The notes under the pieces are model-generated. The model had not been told where the DNA came from and made no database searches. It saw only the letters and a list, made by a program, of their open reading frames with translations. A stretch of 28,458 nucleotides of DNA from JBEICQ01 sp046297395. GTDB lineage: Bacteria > Bacteroidota > Bacteroidia > UBA4408. The stretch spans positions 1-28,458 of the forward strand of contig JBKCNM010000019.1 in assembly GCA_046297395.1 (NCBI GenBank), in the 5' to 3' direction. Positions within the stretch are counted from its first letter, which is position 1. Every line of letters starts with the position of its first letter. A program made the translations under genes and the position numbers. Positions 6,754 through 13,798 of the stretch are shown here, one piece after another.

Positions 6754-8783
6754 GTAATGAAAATCTGCATCGTCTCCTAAGGAGGCAAATCAAGGAACAT
6801 TTTGGAGATACCAATCAGATTCCGGATGCAATTCAAAACTTTCTGATGTCCGTAAATGATGCCTATCTTGATTACGATAGTGACTTGCTGCATTCAGAAA
6901 ACATCCTCAAAAGAAGTTCTCAGGAGCTGTTCAAAAAAAATGGCGAACTCAATGCGCTCAACAGTCAATTGGAAGTGCTTATTGCCGAAAAAACCAGAGA
7001 CCTGTCGGATAGCAACAGAAACCTTCAAAATGCAGAGAAAATAGCCAAGCTCGGAAATTTTTCATTGAATCTGAACTCAGGTAAAATTTCATTTTCATCG
7101 CATTGTTGCGAGATGCTGAACATCATACCGGAGAATAATAGTTTTTCTTTCAAAAGTCTATGCAGTCTTTTTCATGAAGAAGAAAAAATGCTGGCGCTGA
7201 AGGAAGAAATCGTAACTGCTGAAAATAAGATTGTCCTTTCTCAGCTAATGCTCAAAAAGGACGATGAGCAAAGGATTTTTAAACTTCAGTGTGAGTATGT
7301 TTCGGATGATCAAGGAGAAAAAATGTTGGTGGGAGTAATCCGAGACATCACTGAACAAAGGAAAAGAGAAAACGCCCTTCAAGATACGGTTCAGCAATTG
7401 GAAAATTACAAGAGAGCTTTCGACCATGCAGGTATAGTCTCTAAAAGCGATGCCCACGGAAAAATTACTTATGTAAATAACCTGTTTGAAGAAATTAGCG
7501 GCTTTACTGAATCCGAACTGCTTGGTGTTGACCATAGCATTGTGAATTCAGGACATCACCCTGCAGCGTTTTTTACCGAAATGTGGAGAACAATTTCTTT
7601 AGGAAAAATTTGGAAAGGAGTAATCAAAAACAAAAGAAAAGACGGGACATTTTATTGGGTTGATACCAGTATTATTCCCTTCCTGAGCAACAATAAAATC
7701 CAAGAGTATATCGCCATCCGTTGGGATATTACCGACAAGGTGCAGGTGCACGAAAGAGTGGAGGCAACCAAATTGTTTTATGAATCGATACTGAACAACA
7801 TCCCGGTAGATATTGCCGTCTTCAACGACAAACATCAGTACCTGTATATCAACCCCAACGCGGCTAAAAACGAAGAGGTGAGAAAGTTTTTAATAGGTAA
7901 GGATGATTTTGATTATTGTGCATCATATGGCAAGGACCCTGAAATAGCAGTTAAGCGAAGAACGATTTTTAATGAAGTAAAGCGATTAGGAAATCCTGCT
8001 GAGTATATTGACGACAATAAAAATGCACTTGGACATGTTTTTCATAGTCTTCGAAGGTTTTTTCCGGTTTTTGGAGCAGACAAGCAGCTTCAATTTGTGA
8101 TTGGATTCGGCATCGATATCACTGAAAACATCGAAAAATCAAATAAAATAGAAGAGTCTCTCAAAGAGAAGGAAACCTTGCTGGGAGAGGTTCATCATCG
8201 GGTGAAAAACAACCTGGCATTGGTTTTGGGTCTCATTGAAATGCAAATCACAAAATCTACCACCGAAGATCTGCGCAACCAGCTGAGTGAGGTACAAAGA
8301 AGGATATATTCAATGTCGCTTATTCATGAAAAACTTTACAAAACATCAAACTTTGCCAAGATTGATTTGAGCGATTATCTCAAAGACCTGATTCATTCGC
8401 TTGGATCATTTTACAACAAGGGAAAAAGCATACAGATTCATTACGACCTTAATTCTGTGCTGATTTCTACCAAGAAAGCCATTCCTGTGGCGCTGGTGGT
8501 AAATGAATTGATTACAAATTGTTTTAAATATGCTTTTAACGAAAGGGAAAAAGGCAATATTCATGTCTCTCTCAAACGCGAAAATGAGTTTACCAGCCTT
8601 ACCATCGCTGACGACGGGCCCGGTCTTCCGGAAAATTATGAACTCTCAAAGACCAAATCCCTCGGATTTAATTTACTTGTTATCTTTACAAGACAACTGA
8701 AAGGTTCTTACAAGGTAAATAACCTTAATGGTTTGCAAATCACAATCAATTTCAAAGATGAGCAAGAAGGTTTTAATAGTTGA
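6750..8783 (+). CDS. soluble multi-PAS HisKA_2-type sensor histidine kinase
   Basis: The 677-residue cytosolic kinase has no membrane segment. Order: an N-terminal helical region and coiled coil (about 1-98); a PAS-like domain (about 99-203) ending VGVIRDITEQ; a second PAS (about 218-330) with GKITYVNNLFEEISGF and a closing RWDITDK; a third PAS-like domain (about 342-460) ending GFGIDITEN; a HisKA_2 dimerisation domain with EVHHRVKNNLALVLGL, in which His482 is the probable phosphorylation site; and an HATPase with the N-box NELITN (585-590) and G-box DDGPGLP (621-627). The HHRVKNN box marks the HisKA_2 class, often linked to PAS/LOV light or redox sensing. The first codon overlaps the FIST stop (ATGA), and the response regulator starts inside its 3' end. 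No cofactor-binding Cys of a LOV domain was recognised, so the PAS ligands are unknown. Confidence 0.93.
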   Translation: MSNENLHRLLRRQIKEHFGDTNQIPDAIQNFLMSVNDAYLDYDSDLLHSENILKRSSQELFKKNGELNALNSQLEVLIAEKTRDLSDSNRNLQNAEKIAKLGNFSLNLNSGKISFSSHCCEMLNIIPENNSFSFKSLCSLFHEEEKMLALKEEIVTAENKIVLSQLMLKKDDEQRIFKLQCEYVSDDQGEKMLVGVIRDITEQRKRENALQDTVQQLENYKRAFDHAGIVSKSDAHGKITYVNNLFEEISGFTESELLGVDHSIVNSGHHPAAFFTEMWRTISLGKIWKGVIKNKRKDGTFYWVDTSIIPFLSNNKIQEYIAIRWDITDKVQVHERVEATKLFYESILNNIPVDIAVFNDKHQYLYINPNAAKNEEVRKFLIGKDDFDYCASYGKDPEIAVKRRTIFNEVKRLGNPAEYIDDNKNALGHVFHSLRRFFPVFGADKQLQFVIGFGIDITENIEKSNKIEESLKEKETLLGEVHHRVKNNLALVLGLIEMQITKSTTEDLRNQLSEVQRRIYSMSLIHEKLYKTSNFAKIDLSDYLKDLIHSLGSFYNKGKSIQIHYDLNSVLISTKKAIPVALVVNELITNCFKYAFNEREKGNIHVSLKRENEFTSLTIADDGPGLPENYELSKTKSLGFNLLVIFTRQLKGSYKVNNLNGLQITINFKDEQEGFNS

Positions 8784-9156
8784 AGATGAATTTTTGGTTT
8801 CCTTTCTTATGGAACACTACCTTTCCGCCGCCAGGGATTGGGAAGTGCTGGCCTCTGTAGATAATGGAAAGGAGGCTATTGAAATTGCGCAATCTGCAAA
8901 ACCGGACCTTATTCTGATGGATATCAGAATCGATGGTGATTTGGATGGCATTGAAACAGTAAAAAAGATTCAGCAGACTTATAACATTCCGGTTATTTAC
9001 ACTTCGGGAAATACCGATCAACAGACCGCTGAACGAGCAGGTTTGACCAATCCGCTGGGTTTTTTGGTAAAACCGGTGAACAAGGAGGACTTGCTCAGTT
9101 TACTCGCATTGGTGAATAAAAAAGGCGAGACGCCGGATCATTCAGCAGATCTTTGA
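8758..9156 (+). CDS. REC-only response regulator
   Basis: The 132-residue product is a single receiver domain, the CheY-like phosphorylation switch. It shows acidic residues D10/E11, phospho-acceptor D55 (LILMDIR), the Thr82 switch (IYTSGN) and Lys105 (LVKPV). Nothing but a short hydrophilic tail follows, so there is no DNA-binding or enzymatic output domain. The signal must pass to a further partner or back to the kinase. The start at 8758 (MSKKVLIVEDE) is the normal beginning of a REC domain; a frame from 8728 adds ten residues that look non-coding. It overlaps the kinase gene by 26 bp and is the expected cognate of that kinase. HisKA_2 kinases are often paired with stand-alone REC proteins of this type. 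Confidence 0.93.
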   Translation: MSKKVLIVEDEFLVSFLMEHYLSAARDWEVLASVDNGKEAIEIAQSAKPDLILMDIRIDGDLDGIETVKKIQQTYNIPVIYTSGNTDQQTAERAGLTNPLGFLVKPVNKEDLLSLLALVNKKGETPDHSADL

Positions 9157-9199
9157 ACAATTTCTAATTTGCTTTTGTTGAATTGATAAAATTGTTCAA
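9153..9199. repeat. 11-bp perfect inverted repeat between the response regulator and the DUF2805 gene
   Basis: TTGAACAATTT (9153-9163) is repeated in inverted form as AAATTGTTCAA (9189-9199) across a 25-nt AT-rich spacer. It begins at the response-regulator stop codon and ends 14 nt before the next ATG. No T-run follows, so it is a poor intrinsic terminator; an operator or an mRNA hairpin are alternatives. Confidence 0.5.
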
Positions 9200-9213
9200 T
9201 TCAGGGTTTCATC

Positions 9214-9504
9214 ATGCAAGCAAAGCAAGTGTTTTACGATCCAATCTCCATTGATCGCATCATAGAAATGGCCTGGGAAGATCGTACACCATTTGAAGCC
9301 ATTCATACGCAGTTCGGACTCACGGAGGCGGATGTGATTAACATCATGCGCCGTAATCTCAAAAGAAGCAGTTTTCATTTATGGAGGAAGAGGGTAAACA
9401 GTGGGGTGAGCCGAAAACATGCTAAACTTGTTGATAGAGATGTGTTTCGCTTTAAATCCCCTATGCAAAAAAACATCGCGCTCAACAAAATCAGTAAACG
9501 ATAG
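9214..9504 (+). CDS. DUF2805 / TIGR03643 family small protein
   Basis: The 96-residue basic product matches the DUF2805 (TIGR03643) family by eye: the core IDRIIEMAWEDRTPFEAI, then FGLTEADVINIMRRNLKRSSF and HLWRKRVNSGVSRKHAKL, is the family signature and looks like a helix-turn-helix fold. Function is not known. From general knowledge the family tends to sit beside DASH-type cryptochrome or photolyase genes, often together with DUF2256, and the DUF2256 gene is indeed next here. No photolyase is present in the window. The ATG at 9214 gives the normal N-terminus; an AT-rich inverted repeat lies just upstream, and a TAAAATTG (9187-9194) is a one-mismatch -7 candidate. The 57-bp gap from the kinase operon leaves open read-through from the FIST operon. 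Confidence 0.85.
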   Translation: MQAKQVFYDPISIDRIIEMAWEDRTPFEAIHTQFGLTEADVINIMRRNLKRSSFHLWRKRVNSGVSRKHAKLVDRDVFRFKSPMQKNIALNKISKR

Positions 9505-9538
9505 TTGCTTTCATTCACTAGCTCTTAAATTTCTCTTT

Positions 9539-9709
9539 ATGCCTGGTTCCGTAAGAAAGGAAAACCTGCCTTTTAAAACATGTGTGGTTTGCTTAAAGCC
9601 ATTTACCTGGCGTAAAAAGTGGGAGAAAAACTGGTCGGAAGTCAGATACTGCAGCGACAAATGCAGAATGAGAAGAAAAGATTTGAACCGGGATATAACA
9701 AATGAATGA
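9539..9709 (+). CDS. DUF2256 family zinc-ribbon-like microprotein
   Basis: The 56-residue product has CxxC at 15-18 and CxxxC at 38-42, bracketing the invariant stretch PFTWRKKWEKNW. That Cys pattern with WRKKW identifies DUF2256. The four Cys probably bind zinc; nucleic-acid binding is plausible given the basic charge, but the function is not established. The longer frame from 9419 runs through the 3' part of the DUF2805 gene, so the internal ATG at 9539 is chosen, 34 bp after that gene's stop. The partner family in other genomes is DUF2805 plus a photolyase or cryptochrome, which suggests a role linked to flavin photoreceptors or DNA photorepair. Confidence 0.85.
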   Translation: MPGSVRKENLPFKTCVVCLKPFTWRKKWEKNWSEVRYCSDKCRMRRKDLNRDITNE

Positions 9710-9749
9710 ACAGATTTTTTTGAAAGGATGAATTGATTGGCAGTTCTCC

Positions 9750-11003
9750 TTAATTATTTTCTACCAACTCCAACAGTTCTATCCTGTTGCCTTTCATTCC
9801 GGCCACTTTTAGGCTGCATGATTCAAGCAAGACTTCATCTCCTACAGAGGGGATGCTAGAAAATCGATCAAGGAAAAGGCCTGCCAGGGTTTCAAATGAA
9901 TCTTCCTTTGGCAAATGCAGCTTGTATTTTTGGTTGAGATAATCAATTTCGAGGCGACCTGAAAAATGATAAGTGAATGCATTGATGCTTTTTTCGGTCA
10001 ATTCTTCCTTGTCATGCTCATCCTCAATTTCACCAAAGATTTCTTCCATGATATCTTCGGTGGTAATAAGTCCTGAAGTGCCACCGAATTCATCCACCAC
10101 CACTGCCATGCTCTTGCGTTCCCTTCTCAGTTGAGCAAGGGCCGCCTTGGCGGGCATGGTCTCAGGCAAGAGTGCAATGGGTCGTAGAATTTCCCGAATA
10201 CCGGAGGGCTTGCGAAACAATTCACTGCTGTGTACATACCCTTCAATATTTTCAAGGTTTTCTCGGTAAATAATGATTTTGGACAAGTGGGTTTCAATAA
10301 ATTTCTCCCGTAGTTCTTCCACCGATCGGTTCACTTCCACTGCTATCATTTCATTCCTTGGAATCATGCATTCCCGGAGTTTTACCGAATCAAAATCAAG
10401 GGCATTTTTAAATATGGTAATCTCGTGATCAATCTGTTCATTTTCTCTGCTCTCGGAGGTAAACTGCCTTACATACCGATCCAAATCTACTCTTGAGAAC
10501 ACCACACCTCCATCGCCTGAGTGCATTTTAAAAATGCGTTTTAAAAGGCTTTCGGTGAGTGTTACCGAGGCAAATACAATCGGATAAAGAAGCACATAAA
10601 GCACTGAGAAAGGAATGGCAAGCAGGCTTAAAAAACCGTTCGGGTTGATGCGAAAAAGTGCTTTGGGAAGAAATTCAGCAGTGATGACAACGAACAGCGT
10701 AGAGCACAAAACCTGTACACAAAGTATCGCAAATTCACCTTTGATAAAAGATTCAATCGTAGGCTGCAGCACAATTGCCATATTGATTCCGTAAACCACC
10801 AGGGCAATGTTGTTTCCTACCAGAGTGGTGGCGATAAACTGGGAGGGCTTTTTTAGGAAATAACTGATGATGCGGGAGGGGAGATAACCCTGGTTGCTCT
10901 CCAGTTCAATGCGCAGTTTGTTGGCCGTAAGAAAAGCAATTTCGAGACCCGCAAAAAACGCAGATGACAACAGGCAGATGAGGATTACCAGATAGGGATG
11001 CAT
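9750..11003 (-). CDS. CNNM/CorC-HlyC family membrane protein (hemolysin-type, GldE-like)
   Basis: The 417-residue protein has an N-terminal CNNM (DUF21) transmembrane domain (about 1-185, four hydrophobic segments, motif AGLEIAFLTANKLRIE), a pair of CBS domains (about 200-325; MIPRNEM at the start, VVDEFGGTSGLITTEDIMEEIFGEI near the end) and a C-terminal CorC_HlyC domain (about 340-415). Proteins of this class handle Mg2+ or other divalent ions. In gliding Bacteroidota the paralogue GldE has the same layout, so GldE is an alternative, but no other gld gene is nearby. It starts 27 bp after lptC and is the last gene of the coaX-lptC operon. No terminator is obvious in the 40 bp between it and the convergent DUF2256 gene. 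Confidence 0.9.
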   Translation of the reverse strand: MHPYLVILICLLSSAFFAGLEIAFLTANKLRIELESNQGYLPSRIISYFLKKPSQFIATTLVGNNIALVVYGINMAIVLQPTIESFIKGEFAILCVQVLCSTLFVVITAEFLPKALFRINPNGFLSLLAIPFSVLYVLLYPIVFASVTLTESLLKRIFKMHSGDGGVVFSRVDLDRYVRQFTSESRENEQIDHEITIFKNALDFDSVKLRECMIPRNEMIAVEVNRSVEELREKFIETHLSKIIIYRENLENIEGYVHSSELFRKPSGIREILRPIALLPETMPAKAALAQLRRERKSMAVVVDEFGGTSGLITTEDIMEEIFGEIEDEHDKEELTEKSINAFTYHFSGRLEIDYLNQKYKLHLPKEDSFETLAGLFLDRFSSIPSVGDEVLLESCSLKVAGMKGNRIELLELVENN

Positions 11004-11030
11004 GGCATGACGAAATTATGGAAAAGCAGC

Positions 11031-11582
11031 TTATTCACGAATACGCAAGGTGCCCCTTATCTTCAATATTTTATAACGCGTAAAGTTTCCGTTCGATTCG
11101 AGTCCATCGCCCATGAGGATTTCATCAGCTGTGGTGATTTTTACAAACCGGTCACTGGAAATCCGGTCTGCTCTTCGGTCCCATATTAAATGCTCTGTGT
11201 TCAGTTTTTCTCCTTTGTTGTTTACCACCACCACATTCCCATGAGCGTCTATTACATCTTTGTCATCAAACTTCATTGCATAATTGGCAGTCATGAAGGT
11301 TTCAGGCTTAAGGGTATCATTGTAAAACCAAACTTTTACGCCCCTCGGCATAACAGTAAATGATCTGTTTCCTTCATAATGATCAAGCTTCACAGCCTTG
11401 AGTTTACCGCTTAATTTTCCTGAGTCGGTAAACATAATTTCAGCATCATAAATTGTTTGGCTCGGCATCTTTTCAATGTTTTCAAAAGGCAGTTTCACCG
11501 GTTTATCATTCCGGCAAGAGCAAAGTAAAAGTGACATCGTGATGGCACTAATCAATACGGCGTCTGATAAACCATTTTTCAT
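11031..11582 (-). CDS. lptC: LPS transport protein LptC (lipoprotein form)
   Basis: LptC links the LptB2FG ABC transporter to the periplasmic LptA bridge that carries lipopolysaccharide to the outer membrane. The 183-residue product begins with a hydrophobic signal ending LLLCSC, in which Cys23 fits a lipobox; the Bacteroidota form is commonly a lipoprotein rather than a bitopic protein. The body is a beta-jellyroll with DAEIMFTDSGKLSGKLKA, then YNDTLKPETFMTANYA, DAHGNVVVVN and LNTEHLIWDRRADRI, matching the family. The ATG lies 35 bp inside the end of the upstream barrel gene, so translation is probably coupled. LptA or LptF/G are not in the window. Confidence 0.88.
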   Translation of the reverse strand: MKNGLSDAVLISAITMSLLLCSCRNDKPVKLPFENIEKMPSQTIYDAEIMFTDSGKLSGKLKAVKLDHYEGNRSFTVMPRGVKVWFYNDTLKPETFMTANYAMKFDDKDVIDAHGNVVVVNNKGEKLNTEHLIWDRRADRISSDRFVKITTADEILMGDGLESNGNFTRYKILKIRGTLRIRE

Positions 11583-12810
11583 TGATGCTGATTCCGATAT
11601 TTACGCCATAGAATGTTTGGTTCACTAGTCCGCTTCCCCCTCTTCTGCGGTATTCAAATCCCAGAAAAAACATTGGAGGTCTTAACTTTCTTGCAGAGAG
11701 CCCAATGCCTCCTCTCACGGAAAAGGAAGAAACAACAGATGTTCCAATAATCGCTTCATTTGCCGTGTAGGTGGCTCCGAGCCTATACTGAGAGCGTGAA
11801 AATATGCCGCCTCGTCCTTCCGGGCCTGGCCACAAAAGCAATCCGACTGCATATCTCTGTGAAGCAAGGGCATATTGAGCACTGCCTTTTCCTCTGCTTC
11901 CATAATCCAACCAGATCTTCCATTTTTCTCCCAGCCCAATGCCTAAACCCCCACTCCATGAACCGGAAACAGGGTCGCGAAAATTGAGTGTGTCTGCCGT
12001 TACCAGCTGTTGTGAGTTTGCATTGTTGGTGATGGAATAGGATTCCCTCAAAGAGGACAAGAACGAAGGTAGTTGATAAGTAAATCCGGCATCAAGATGG
12101 ATGCGCCTGTTTAATCTGAAACTTTGTTGCCAGCCCAACTGATGAAGCACCCCGCGGTAATTGGCGCTCTGCACAATCGCAGAATGGAAATATCCCGATG
12201 TGTCGGTGCCTGAGAACAGGAGGGATTCAGAACGCCTGATCTGCCCAAAAAGATAGGAAGCATAGTACCCGATGGAAAACGATTGCCAGAAACTGTCTCT
12301 GGAGGTGGCAAAGGGTGCGATGCCCAGGCCACCAAAAAATCTGCTCACGCCCCCGTTGCCAAGAAACCTGTAGTTTGCCAGCTGGTTTCCAACCGGAATA
12401 TCGCTGGCTGTACCTTCTACGCCTCCTGTACTGAAGGGCCGGAATCCAAGGCAAGCCCCCCCGATTTTATTCACCGGAAAGGCAAGGCTTGCATTACTTG
12501 CATATGCATTGTAAGAAGGAACATAAGCGGTTTTGTATCTCTGTTCTTCATACACCCCTCTCACACCCACATTGTAATTGGTAAGGGAGAGGTAAGACAA
12601 GGAGGCAGGATTATGAAAATTGGGACTGAAGGAAGAGCGATAGGCTCCATATATATTACCGGCCTGTTCTTGCTCAGGTGTTCCGTAATCGATGTGATCC
12701 CCCCAACCCTGAAAACCATAAATAGAATTTCCCAAATTTTGTGCGTGGATTTCACAAACAATAAAGAATAATAAAAGGAAGCCTTTACAGGTTATAGAGA
12801 AGCAATTCAT
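11548..12810 (-). CDS. outer-membrane beta-barrel protein of unknown function
   Basis: The 420-residue product has a signal peptide (about 1-24, ending in IHAQ) and then a long series of alternating strands rich in Tyr, Phe, Ser and Gly, for example YNVGVRGVYEEQRYKTAYVP and FSIGYYASYLFGQ, as expected of an outer-membrane barrel. An early NPASLSYL motif resembles the N-terminal hatch segment of FadL/PorV-like proteins of Bacteroidota. No specific transport substrate can be read. The position between coaX and lptC is, from general knowledge, a recurring arrangement in this phylum. The ORF overlaps coaX by 26 bp and lptC by 35 bp, so it is embedded in one transcript. Confidence 0.82.
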   Translation of the reverse strand: MNCFSITCKGFLLLFFIVCEIHAQNLGNSIYGFQGWGDHIDYGTPEQEQAGNIYGAYRSSFSPNFHNPASLSYLSLTNYNVGVRGVYEEQRYKTAYVPSYNAYASNASLAFPVNKIGGACLGFRPFSTGGVEGTASDIPVGNQLANYRFLGNGGVSRFFGGLGIAPFATSRDSFWQSFSIGYYASYLFGQIRRSESLLFSGTDTSGYFHSAIVQSANYRGVLHQLGWQQSFRLNRRIHLDAGFTYQLPSFLSSLRESYSITNNANSQQLVTADTLNFRDPVSGSWSGGLGIGLGEKWKIWLDYGSRGKGSAQYALASQRYAVGLLLWPGPEGRGGIFSRSQYRLGATYTANEAIIGTSVVSSFSVRGGIGLSARKLRPPMFFLGFEYRRRGGSGLVNQTFYGVNIGISINEKWFIRRRID

Positions 12811-13525
12811 GAAGGCCCTTCAGCACGAAATCGGGCTCGGCGAAGTTCGCATATTTTAGGTGAGGAGCAAAATATATCCCGTCACCTCCCGTAACCACAA
12901 CCTTTACAGCCCCAAATTCTTTTTGCATATAAGCAATCCAGCCTTCTATCTCCATGATGATGGACTTGCATACGCCGGCATGCATGCTTTCAGCGGTGTT
13001 TTTTCCAAACCCTAACATGGGTTTCTCAGGTGCAGTGAGCAAAGGAAGCTTGCCGGTAAAAGTTCCCAAGGCCCGGTAACGCATCTGTAGACCCGGAGAT
13101 ATGGCGCCGCCTTCATAATTTTTTTCTTTTGTGAGAATATCATAGGTGATACAAGTGCCAGCGTCAATTACAAGGATCGCACTTTCTTCCTGCATGGCGG
13201 ATGCTGCACACATCACAGCCAGCCTGTCTATGCCCAGTGTGGCAGGGCTGAGGTAGTTGTTTTTAAAATTGAGCCTGAGTTCATGAGAGGCATAAATCAA
13301 AGGAACACCCTTAGGAATCCTTGTTGCAATTTCTTCCCCCGATGCCGAAACACTCCCAATGATACAGGCAGACAAGACCGGGCCGGAGACAATCATTGCC
13401 TCCAATGTGTTTGTCTCATCCATGGAAATCTCCACTTTCTTGATCAACTTTTGTGAGGCAAACCAGCCGGCTTTTAGGCGGCTGTTTCCTGCATCAATCG
13501 ATAGGTATACAGGTTCTTTATCCAT
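12785..13525 (-). CDS. coaX: type III pantothenate kinase
   Basis: CoaX phosphorylates pantothenate in the first step of coenzyme A synthesis and belongs to the ASKHA fold. The 246-residue length fits the family. Visible motifs are LSIDAGNSRLKAG (phosphate-1 loop, about 8-20), IDRLAVMCAA, VIDAGTCITYDI (about 119-130), GGAISPGLQMRYRAL with the substrate-binding stretch, FGKNTAESMHAGV and VVVTGGDG near the C-terminus. It uses a monovalent cation, and no other pantothenate kinase is in the window. It is first in the operon and its last 26 bp overlap the barrel gene. A TACATTTG -7-like element lies 43 nt upstream of the ATG. Confidence 0.95.
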   Translation of the reverse strand: MDKEPVYLSIDAGNSRLKAGWFASQKLIKKVEISMDETNTLEAMIVSGPVLSACIIGSVSASGEEIATRIPKGVPLIYASHELRLNFKNNYLSPATLGIDRLAVMCAASAMQEESAILVIDAGTCITYDILTKEKNYEGGAISPGLQMRYRALGTFTGKLPLLTAPEKPMLGFGKNTAESMHAGVCKSIIMEIEGWIAYMQKEFGAVKVVVTGGDGIYFAPHLKYANFAEPDFVLKGLHELLLYNL

Positions 13526-13568
13526 TTTAATTGCCTGCGCTGTGCCGAGCAGATAGCAAGGTTTGCAT

Positions 13569-13576
13569 CAAATGTA
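13569..13576 (-). promoter_or_regulatory. -7 element before coaX
   Basis: On the minus strand the sequence is TACATTTG, identical to the elements before ccmE and rpsO. No TTG is present at standard spacing. Use of this element would give a leader of roughly 35 nt. Confidence 0.35.
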
Positions 13577-13689
13577 AAACAAATCAGCCTCCGTGTCTTT
13601 TGTTTGAAAGGATAAAAATGCAAGCCAAAACAATACCTTGCTGTTCACGATGCGAATCACATTTTTAGACTTATCCCGTTATTTTGTTT

Positions 13690-13703
13690 TCTTCTTCGGA
13701 AGA
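13690..13703 (+). other. small UUCG-capped hairpin between divergent genes
   Basis: TCTTC (13690-13694), loop TTCG and GAAGA (13699-13703) form a five-pair stem closed by the stable cUUCGg tetraloop on the plus strand, with a TTTTT run starting at 13708. It lies between coaX (minus) and the cytochrome gene (plus), where no upstream plus-strand gene needs a terminator. It may be chance or the end of an unseen short RNA. Confidence 0.25.
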
Positions 13704-13752
13704 TTCGTTTTTCAACCCTAAAATCATTCCCACCCGATGCAAAATATCAGTT

Positions 13753-13783
13753 TTGCAGATGATGTAATTTTCCGGTATTATTG
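13753..13783 (+). promoter_or_regulatory. promoter of the multihaem cytochrome gene
   Basis: TTG (13753-13755) is followed by exactly 20 nt and TATTATTG (13776-13783), one mismatch from TAnnTTTG. The ATG at 13799 lies 15 nt beyond. The -7 element overlaps an alternative TTG start at 13781 and argues against it. Confidence 0.5.
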
Positions 13784-13798
13784 CGTGACATCCCGCAT

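Noticed and set aside
12283..12771. 162-codon plus-strand frame opposite the outer-membrane barrel gene
   Set aside because: No signal peptide or family motif; it is antisense to a gene with a clear signal peptide and barrel pattern.
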